NCBI GenBank assembly: GCA_937873435.1
Contig: CALMWM010000626.1
Location: 1-11,733 of the forward strand
DNA length: 11,733 nucleotides
Reading direction: 5' to 3'
Origin: an uncultured Gallionellaceae bacterium
Lineage (GTDB): Bacteria > Pseudomonadota > Gammaproteobacteria > Burkholderiales > Sulfuricellaceae
Below are positions 6,965 to 11,733 of this stretch, in pieces (positions within the stretch are counted from its first letter, which is position 1; every line of letters starts with the position of its first letter). A model generated the notes under the pieces. It was not told where the DNA came from, did not search any database, and saw only the letters and a list, made by a program, of their open reading frames with translations. Made by a program: the position numbers and the translations under genes.

Positions 6965-7999
6965 TTACGCCACAACCGCTTCGCTGTTGAGGATGCGGTC
7001 CACGGTACGAACCGGAACCCCCAGCAAAGAGACGTTGCCCTGCGCGACCGAGCCCGGCGCGACGGTGCCAAGCTGCTGCACCCCCGGCTGAAGCGCGAGC
7101 ACGTTCTGGCTCTTGTCGAGAGCCTGAATCGACAGCATCTTCTTGACAGTACGATTGGCGTAGAAGACCGGCGTGCATCGGCCCATCGCCGGAATGTTCG
7201 CCATCGAGGCAATCATCCCCTTAATAAGTTGCTGCGCGTTCTGCGAGCCCGTGCTGCCGATGAGATCGGACACATCGATGTTGCAGATGCGTACGACATA
7301 GCGCCAGTCCTTGACCACCAGACCGCACTTCCACTTCCACAGGTCCGCGTAGGCCCGGAAGCGGTTGTTGCTCGCATCGAAGGCATCGATCTCGCCAAGA
7401 TCCTGATGTTCCAGCCCCGCCTTCGAGCCCTTCGGATAGATGCCGAACACCGTGTTCTGCCCCCAGCCCACAAGCCACACGCTCGTGTTGTCGGCACCGG
7501 CACCGGCTTGCGAGAGGACGTTCTGCGCGTTGGCCGCACCCGAAATCGCAGAAAACCGGGGTGCAAGACCCATGAACTGTTCGGGGTTGACGGCCGTGTT
7601 GCCGTAGAACAGTGCTTGCGCCATCGTCTGGTTCATCGCTTCGATGAACGAGTCGGCTTCCGACAGACGGAAAGAAGCGAGATTGTTCGACAGCTTCGCG
7701 ATTTCGACATCCACCTCGGAGCGGGCTTCGAGCATGCCGAGCGAATCGGTGACGTTCTCGCGCACGCTCTTGCTCGCCGGCACGCCCTGGTACATCTGCC
7801 GCCAGATCGCCGTCGGGAGGCCGGTGCGAATGCCGGAAAGGTGTCCGGTGACGCTGTTCGCCTCATAGAAGGGCATGTCCAACAGGACCTCGTTGGACTG
7901 GTTGAGGAGTTCTGCGACATCGAGCGTATTGCCCTGGGGATCCAGGGTTTTCGCGACATCGACCAGAGTGACTTTGCCGCTTTGTCCGAGAGAAGCCAT
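6965..7999 (-). CDS. Major capsid protein, Bbp17-like (HK97-fold coat)
   Basis: This 344-residue protein matches the coat family of BPP-1-like podoviruses: TLVDVAKTLDPQGN (11-24), 'VAELLNQSNEVLLDMPFYEANS', HLSGIRTGLPTAIWRQMYQG (53-72), SKSVRENVTDSLGMLEARSEVD, FRLSEADSFIEAMNQTMAQA, FYGNTAVNPEQFMGLAPRF. The late segment with WKWKCGLVVKDWRYVVRICN and the C-terminal LLGVPVRTVDRILNSE are also typical. It forms the icosahedral shell, with an N-terminal arm, a P-domain and an A-domain of the HK97 fold, and is assembled on the scaffold encoded just upstream. There is no sign of a long cleavable N-terminal delta domain. The ATG at 7999 follows an AAAGGA site with 8-nt spacing, 12 nt after the scaffold stop. 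Confidence 0.94.
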   Translation of the reverse strand: MASLGQSGKVTLVDVAKTLDPQGNTLDVAELLNQSNEVLLDMPFYEANSVTGHLSGIRTGLPTAIWRQMYQGVPASKSVRENVTDSLGMLEARSEVDVEIAKLSNNLASFRLSEADSFIEAMNQTMAQALFYGNTAVNPEQFMGLAPRFSAISGAANAQNVLSQAGAGADNTSVWLVGWGQNTVFGIYPKGSKAGLEHQDLGEIDAFDASNNRFRAYADLWKWKCGLVVKDWRYVVRICNIDVSDLIGSTGSQNAQQLIKGMIASMANIPAMGRCTPVFYANRTVKKMLSIQALDKSQNVLALQPGVQQLGTVAPGSVAQGNVSLLGVPVRTVDRILNSEAVVA

Positions 8000-8007
8000 G
8001 TTGCGTG

Positions 8008-8013
8008 TCCTTT
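8008..8013 (-). promoter_or_regulatory. Ribosome binding site of the major capsid gene
   Basis: AAAGGA on the minus strand, overlapping the scaffold gene's TAA, lies 8 nt before ATG 7999. Together with the short intergenic gap it fixes the coat start. Confidence 0.75.
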
Positions 8014-8719
8014 ACTGTTGCGCCGTGGCGCCGTACAGTCGCGCCGCGCGCGCTGCATCGGGGTCCCCGGCTTGCGCGGTCGGCTTGCCGGCCACGAAGG
8101 TGTCGGAGGAGAACTGTCGGCCGACCCGGAGCATCCACCGAAAAATCTCCGGATGATCGCCCAGCTTGGTCTGTTCGAGGAACTCGATCAATTTCGGAGA
8201 CGCGCCCTTGAGCGCGAGTTTCGCAATCGCCCGATTCTCATCGAGCTTATCGCCGCCGAATTCCGGATCGATTTCCGAAGCCTTGCGCCAATCGGCTTGT
8301 GCTTGTGCCACCGAGGCCGCGAAGGCTTCCTGCATTTTCTGCGCGTGCTTGACGCCGAGATCAAAGACTTTCTGCGCTGCCTCCTGCGGCAGTTGCAGCT
8401 CCTTGGCCGTCGCTTCGAGGGCACCGACAATATCGGTGTCGAGCGTGACGCCTTCCGGGGCCTTGAAATCGTACTTCTCGGGGACAACGGCTTTCACCGT
8501 CTCCTTCGCCAAGCTCGCGGGGGCGGCATCTCCGGGCTTGGCAACGGCAGCGGCGGCCGGATCGACGGCAGGCGCGGGGGTTGCGGCAACGGCGGCCGGG
8601 GCGGGATTGGCGACTGCGGCGACAGTGGCGGATGAATTCGCCGGGGCTGCGACCGGGGCCGAACTTGCAGCGGGTGCAGCGGCGCTAGCCGGTGCGTTCG
8701 CCTGCGGTGCGTCGGGCAT
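8012..8719 (-). CDS. Capsid assembly scaffolding protein
   Basis: This 235-residue protein has three parts. Residues 1-70 are low-complexity Ala/Pro/Val, probably disordered. Residues 80-145 include VVPEKYDFKAPEGVTLD, the motif seen in scaffolding proteins of this phage group, and then a long amphipathic helical stretch (LEATAKELQLPQEAAQKVFD, LGVKHAQKMQEAFAASVAQA). Residues 170-235 hold PKLIEFLEQTKLGDHPEIFRWMLRVG and a basic end (DAARAARLYGATAQQ), consistent with coat binding. Such proteins guide coat assembly and then leave the shell. Some relatives are annotated as endoproteases, but I see no serine protease motif here. The ATG at 8719 lies inside the Bbp19-like gene (35-nt overlap) after AAGGAG at 10-nt spacing. 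The next gene is the coat, as expected. Confidence 0.86.
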   Translation of the reverse strand: MPDAPQANAPASAAAPAASSAPVAAPANSSATVAAVANPAPAAVAATPAPAVDPAAAAVAKPGDAAPASLAKETVKAVVPEKYDFKAPEGVTLDTDIVGALEATAKELQLPQEAAQKVFDLGVKHAQKMQEAFAASVAQAQADWRKASEIDPEFGGDKLDENRAIAKLALKGASPKLIEFLEQTKLGDHPEIFRWMLRVGRQFSSDTFVAGKPTAQAGDPDAARAARLYGATAQQ

Positions 8720-9038
8720 CTTCCTTGCGCTCCTTCAACATTTCAATATACCTCTCGGGACAACACTCGGTGATATCGGCGACGTACTCCAGGCCGATGT
8801 TCCGTGCCCCCTCTTTCGCGGCCATCATCACCGTGTCACTGTCTAGCGAAGAGCGAAAATTTCCGCAGGACGCCAGCAATCGGTACATGAACCGCTTTCC
8901 CTGCCTGTGCCCCATCAACCACTTGAGGTCGTCCACTTCCAATTGCCGCTTCAGGCGGGTGGCTTCTTCGCTTGCGCGTTCGGCCTCTTCCTGGGCGGCG
9001 AGATCGAGAGGGTCGTTGTTCTCTGGTCTTCGAGTCAC
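8685..9038 (-). CDS. Bbp19-like small phage protein
   Basis: The protein has 117 residues. Residues 1-35 are charged and helical; residues about 36-104 form the conserved core of the Bbp19-like family: DDLKWLMGHRQGKRFMYRLL, CGNFRSSLD, then EGARNIGLEYVADITECCPE and YIEML. The family is widespread in tailed phages, lies between portal and scaffold or capsid genes, and has no settled function that I can name. The start is GTG at 9038, the only start codon in the conserved frame that keeps the whole N-terminal helix; an ATG overlapping it is out of frame and hits a stop at once. I see no strong ribosome site before it. The last 35 nt overlap the scaffold start in another frame. A portal gene would be expected upstream but is not there. 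Confidence 0.87.
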   Translation of the reverse strand: MTRRPENNDPLDLAAQEEAERASEEATRLKRQLEVDDLKWLMGHRQGKRFMYRLLASCGNFRSSLDSDTVMMAAKEGARNIGLEYVADITECCPERYIEMLKERKEDARRTAGERTG

Positions 9039-9082
9039 ATGCGGAGGATACCCGCAAGATCCGCAATCAAGGCCCCCACCCC

Positions 9083-9514
9083 CTATCGACGACGACGGCG
9101 GGTAAGGATGAACCAGTCCGAACCCGCGGCGGCGACCGGAGATCCTGCGCCTTCCTGCATCGTCCCGCCGCCGATGCCCGTAACGCTCGTACTCACGGCT
9201 TTGCGGGTCAAAACCGAAACGTAGCCGCTGCCTATCGCGAGAATGTCAGTGCGGCCCGTCTTACGCGTAACCGCTGTCTGCGCCCCGGCGCCGATAAGAG
9301 TGCCTGCAGTCGTTCCGCCTTTTGCTGTGGTGTACCGCAACATGCCGACCCCGATCATCACCGCCGAAGTCACCGCAGCCTTCTGCGCAAGATTCGCCAT
9401 TACCCCGGCGCCAATCAGCGCGACGACGGTGGATGTCGCTGGGGGCGAGGTCCCCCCAACAACCGCTACCCCGGAATACGGGAGTTCGCTATACCCAGCA
9501 TGTCCGTAACTCAT
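9083..9514 (-). CDS. 20-residue-repeat protein of the tail-fibre cassette, unknown function
   Basis: I do not recognise a named family. The 143-residue product opens with a Tyr/Gly-rich segment (MSYGHAGYSELPYSG), a style common in small phage tail-associated proteins. Residues 34-113 are four exact 20-residue units, each starting I-G-x-G (residues 34, 54, 74, 94), with a fifth I-G-G-G at 114. Lys is invariant at unit position 12 and Thr at position 16 in units 1-4. Residues 14-33 look like a degenerate unit keeping Gly at position 2 and Thr at position 16. Such spacing suggests a beta-solenoid or a repeating hairpin stalk. The end is FILT followed by five arginines. The ATG at 9514 comes 3 nt after the stop of the tail-fibre gene; its ribosome site is weak, suggesting coupling. 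A fibre-tip, chaperone or accessory virion protein is plausible from position only. Confidence 0.8.
   Translation of the reverse strand: MSYGHAGYSELPYSGVAVVGGTSPPATSTVVALIGAGVMANLAQKAAVTSAVMIGVGMLRYTTAKGGTTAGTLIGAGAQTAVTRKTGRTDILAIGSGYVSVLTRKAVSTSVTGIGGGTMQEGAGSPVAAAGSDWFILTRRRRR
9176..9415 (-). repeat. Four in-frame 60-bp coding repeats (diverged at DNA level)
   Basis: Four consecutive 60-nt segments of the repeat protein gene encode aligned 20-residue units with I-G-x-G at the start, Lys at position 12 and Thr at position 16. The DNA units have drifted apart and share only short stretches around the I-G codons, so the repeat is clear in protein but not as near-identical DNA. Confidence 0.8.
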
Positions 9515-9517
9515 TTC

Positions 9518-10735
9518 TTACAGGAACGCTTCGGCGGAAAGATGCACACCGACCTGATCGCCGACCGCGCCGGTGGCAATCCCGGTTGCCGTGACATCGA
9601 CTGATTGCTCGGTGATGTTGGCCGTAGCCGTGGCCGTCAGATCCCCCGCGGTGCCGCCGATCTGGCGCACCTGCGCGTTCGCCGCGCCCGGGTTGTACGT
9701 CGTCACGGTACCGGGCGCTTTCCACATATTGATCGGGAAACGCCACTGGAATTGCGCCGCCAATGCGGTTGCCACGGCCTTTCCTAGAACTGAACGCAGG
9801 CATCCTGTCGTCACGCCGGCATTCTGTGCGGGCGCAGTATCGATCGCGAACGTCTTCGCGTAGTGTTGTAGGCAGCGGCCAAAATCGATCTCGCTGTGAA
9901 CCGGAGTCCAGTCCTGCACTTCCTGGCCGTCGGTCACCGAAAACTCGGAGACATTCAACTCGTCATTCGCCGCCGGCTGACCGTTGGTCCAGACGAGGAC
10001 GATGAGATTCCTGCAATTCGTCGGCACATCGACGACAACGCCGATGCGCACCCAACTCGTAGTCGCCGTGTAGTCCACGGCATTGCCGTTGACGGTGCCC
10101 GCATCGTAGGTAATGCCGGCCTTCGGCGCGATGTACGCGAGATTCGCGCCCGGAGTCGGGTCTACGGAGGCCGCCCCCATAGCCGTGAAGAACAGATTCG
10201 CGGTACTCGGTATGGTGTCCGCCGTGCCGGCCGACGTGAGTTGCATCACGCCGATGCGAATCGCCATCGTCGCGGCGACGCTGACCTTGGTCTTGAACTG
10301 GAACCGGATGGTTCTGCCGCGCAGATTGCAGGTCTCTTCGGCGGTATAGGCTTGCCCGGCGTACATCTTCCCGGCCGCCGTAAGCTTCTTCAGCTTGCCG
10401 TAGTAGCGCGCCTGCAGGCCGGTTTCCGGGGCCGCTGCGGTATCGATGCGTTGCCACTGCACGCTCGCATTTTCATTGCCGACGAAAATCATATCCCCGG
10501 CATAGATGCGGCCACCGACCACAGAATATGTCGTCAGGGTTCCCGGCGCCTGTCGCTGCGCGAACCGGCACTGCGGGTTGATGAACCAGTTGTAGAGTTC
10601 ATTGTCGACGAGGGTAGAAATGACCCCCTTCTCGTCTATCGTCTTGCTGCGGCGATCTGCGCTGTCGGTGTACTGCTCGACCTTTCCGACCGCCGGAGCC
10701 GTCGGGGATCCGCCTGAATTGTAGAGCGTGCCCAT
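9518..10735 (-). CDS. Tail-fibre / receptor-binding protein
   Basis: The protein has 405 residues. Residues 1-46 (VGKVEQYTDSADRRSKTIDE followed by KGVISTLVDN) resemble the short attachment region of phage tail fibres. Residues 47-90 (LYNWFINPQCRFAQRQAPG, then GGRIYAGDMIF) match the 'N..I.P.F..WQR' pattern seen in many fibre proteins. Residues about 130-275 form a beta-sandwich, carbohydrate-binding-like region (CNLRGRTIRFQFKTKVSVAA; LNVSEFSVTDGQEVQDWTPV). It leads into the signature EIDFGRCLQHYAKTF (282-296), which precedes the C-terminal domain of such fibres. The tip is Ala/Thr/Gly-rich. The role is probably binding a cell-surface glycan; the ligand is unknown. The ATG at 10735 overlaps the previous stop (TAATG) with GGAG 8 nt upstream. 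Identification rests on motif style rather than on a close family match. Confidence 0.78.
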   Translation of the reverse strand: MGTLYNSGGSPTAPAVGKVEQYTDSADRRSKTIDEKGVISTLVDNELYNWFINPQCRFAQRQAPGTLTTYSVVGGRIYAGDMIFVGNENASVQWQRIDTAAAPETGLQARYYGKLKKLTAAGKMYAGQAYTAEETCNLRGRTIRFQFKTKVSVAATMAIRIGVMQLTSAGTADTIPSTANLFFTAMGAASVDPTPGANLAYIAPKAGITYDAGTVNGNAVDYTATTSWVRIGVVVDVPTNCRNLIVLVWTNGQPAANDELNVSEFSVTDGQEVQDWTPVHSEIDFGRCLQHYAKTFAIDTAPAQNAGVTTGCLRSVLGKAVATALAAQFQWRFPINMWKAPGTVTTYNPGAANAQVRQIGGTAGDLTATATANITEQSVDVTATGIATGAVGDQVGVHLSAEAFL

Positions 10736-11184
10736 TAGCCGATCTCCAGCGTTGCGTCGGCGGCGATTTCAACCTGAACGCCGGCCGGGATCTCGTATTG
10801 ATTGCTTACCGTGGCGCAGGTATTCGGAGGAATCACGACCCTGCCTTTCGGTTTACGGTTCGTTGCTGGCGTCGCACTTTGCGCCGGCAGTGTGCAGTAC
10901 ACGTCTTTTGTGCCGGCACTGAAGTTCACCGGCGCGTCGGCGTTGGAACTTTCCAGTACCACGTCGCGGCGGATCGTTCCGGCTCCCAAATTCCAGGTGC
11001 ACAGACTCGTCTCCCACTCCGCGAGTGTCTGGTGCTTGACCGCCAACATCAGCTGATCACCGTCCGCAATTCCTGGGATCGAGGCGATCGTCTGAAACCC
11101 GGAGACCGCGCCGGCGAGTGTCAGCGCGCCCGTACCGGTGCTGGCGGTGGTTTCCTTGACTAGATCGCCGGCAACGAAACCCAT
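10735..11184 (-). CDS. Short tail-fibre-associated virion protein
   Basis: The protein has 149 residues. Its core has a pattern widespread in phage fibre-region proteins: ETTASTGTGALTLAGAVSGF (11-30) and then 'RRDVVLESSNADAPVNFSAGTKDVYCTLPA' (72-101, split here as RRDVVLESSN / ADAPVNFSAGTKDVYCTLPA). The C-terminal 38 residues (VVIPPNTCATVSNQYEIPAG, then VQVEIAADATLEIG) form short beta strands, as in a fibre shaft end or capping domain. No catalytic motif, signal or membrane segment is present. It overlaps the preceding gene by one base (TGATG) and the next by one base, so the three fibre genes form a coupled block. I infer a structural fibre or baseplate role; the exact place in the particle cannot be read from sequence. 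Confidence 0.78.
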   Translation of the reverse strand: MGFVAGDLVKETTASTGTGALTLAGAVSGFQTIASIPGIADGDQLMLAVKHQTLAEWETSLCTWNLGAGTIRRDVVLESSNADAPVNFSAGTKDVYCTLPAQSATPATNRKPKGRVVIPPNTCATVSNQYEIPAGVQVEIAADATLEIG

Positions 11185-11654
11185 CAGCCCCAGCCCTCAA
11201 TTTCCAGATACGACCGATTGAGCACGCGGATCGCGTTCACGACATCGAGCACGTTCTGCGCGAACTGGAATTGCAGCTTGCCGGAGAACCCGGTGGCGAT
11301 CTGAATCGTGCCGCGGGCATGCAGGGTATGCAAGCCGGCCCCCAGCGCTCCCGTGAGGGCAAACGGGGCGTTGGCATCGACCTTCACGTTTGCGACGACA
11401 TTCAATGCGCCATCGAAGACCTGCGCGTCGCCAAGAACTTCGCTGAGTGCGTCTCCGGGCGCCGAGAGTCTGAATTTGTAGCCCGATGTGGCCCCCAGCA
11501 GCCTGAAGGCGACGAACAGATCGAACCGGTACCGGTTGTCCATCGCCACGACATGAGCGAGTTCGCTATCGTCGGTGTACGTCGTATCGAAAACGTTCTG
11601 ATTTGTGGTTTTGAGGGCCAGATATTGAGCGGCCGGGTTGGGTTGGATAATCAT
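11184..11654 (-). CDS. Beta-rich phage virion protein, fibre cassette
   Basis: The protein has 156 residues and is beta-rich with no signal peptide or membrane segment. Its pattern (YRFDLFVAFRLLGATSGYKF and RLSAPGDALSE, then FALTGALGAGLHTLHARGTI, GKLQFQFAQNVLDVVNAIRV, LNRSYLEIEG) is the alternation of strands and a 'GTI....SGKLQFQFAQN' element found in small jelly-roll-like proteins encoded next to phage fibres. I cannot name a defined family. The ATG at 11654 has GGAG about 10 nt upstream (TAGGAG after the previous stop). The stop overlaps the next start. Its place between an unknown upstream gene and fibre genes suggests a minor virion or fibre-attachment protein. Oligomerisation through the sandwich is possible but not shown. 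Confidence 0.74.
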   Translation of the reverse strand: MIIQPNPAAQYLALKTTNQNVFDTTYTDDSELAHVVAMDNRYRFDLFVAFRLLGATSGYKFRLSAPGDALSEVLGDAQVFDGALNVVANVKVDANAPFALTGALGAGLHTLHARGTIQIATGFSGKLQFQFAQNVLDVVNAIRVLNRSYLEIEGWG

Positions 11655-11670
11655 ACTGTCGCTACTCCTA

Positions 11671-11733
11671 TCAGTTATTCAATCCAAGCGAAGAAGACGT
11701 GATGGTGTGCGTGCCCTGCGCGCCGAACGTCTC
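11671..11733 (-). CDS. C-terminal end of an unknown phage gene
   Basis: Only the last 20 codons and TGA stop are inside the window. The visible residues (ETFGAQGTHTITSSSLGLNN) show no family motif. The frame is judged real because it is open to the edge, ends 16 nt before the next ATG and has a TAGGAG ribosome site for that next gene just after its stop, as in the rest of the operon. It is probably another structural gene, but function is unknown. Confidence 0.6.
   Translation of the reverse strand, partial: ETFGAQGTHTITSSSLGLNN

Noticed and set aside
6288..7091. Plus-strand open frame of 267 codons
   Set aside because: It lies opposite the cement gene, the 59-aa gene and the coat end, is Arg-rich and has no motif or ribosome site.
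7229..8635. Long plus-strand open frame (468 codons) across coat and scaffold genes
   Set aside because: It is antisense to two clearly recognised genes, crosses their boundary, is rich in Arg, His and Leu as expected for the reverse strand of GC-rich coding DNA, and shows no domain.
8012..8719. Capsid protease fused to scaffold
   Set aside because: Some relatives are annotated that way, but no convincing catalytic serine/histidine motif was seen and the sequence reads as disordered head plus helices.
9083..10735. Possible diversity-generating retroelement, as in BPP-1
   Set aside because: The relatives made this worth checking, but no reverse transcriptase, no template repeat and no pair of near-identical segments differing at adenines was seen here. 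The cassette could only be a target if the machinery lies outside the window.

Overview
The window is one uninterrupted, minus-strand structural operon of a short-tailed (podovirus-type) phage or prophage. All convincing genes read right to left, they are packed with 1-35 nt overlaps or very short gaps, and the longer plus-strand open frames are antisense shadows of a GC-rich coding strand. Protein signatures (a Bbp17-type major capsid protein, a Bbp16-type cement protein and a Bbp19-type small protein) place it with Bordetella phage BPP-1-like podoviruses. The GC-rich sequence, good Shine-Dalgarno sites and these relatives suggest a proteobacterial host, perhaps a beta- or gammaproteobacterium. 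The host cannot be fixed from the sequence. No integrase, tRNA, att site, CRISPR array, insertion sequence or rRNA is visible.

Layout in transcription order (high to low coordinates). (1) Receptor-binding/tail-fibre cassette, about 11733-9083: the tail end of an unknown gene, a beta-rich virion protein, a short fibre-like protein, a 405-aa tail-fibre protein, and a small protein built from 20-residue repeats. (2) Head module, 9038-6294: Bbp19-like protein, scaffold, major capsid protein, cement protein and a 59-aa protein, closed by a strong intrinsic terminator at 6241-6267. (3) Tail and DNA-ejection module, 6227-1: head-tail adaptor (T7 gp11-like), tail nozzle (T7 gp12-like) with inserted domains, a GNAT acetyltransferase, two internal virion/ejection proteins (gp14- and gp15-like), and the N-terminal 223 residues of a large gp16-like ejection protein that runs off the left edge.

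Together the products would build the procapsid (scaffold plus coat), stabilise it (cement), attach the tail (adaptor, nozzle), load the ejection core, and recognise the host (fibres). The terminator just after the capsid genes is placed like T-phi of T7 and probably lets capsid transcripts outnumber tail and core transcripts. The least expected features are the regular 20-residue repeat protein at 9083-9514, the terminator placement, the fibre cassette upstream of the head genes, and an acetyltransferase locked by overlaps into the ejection module.
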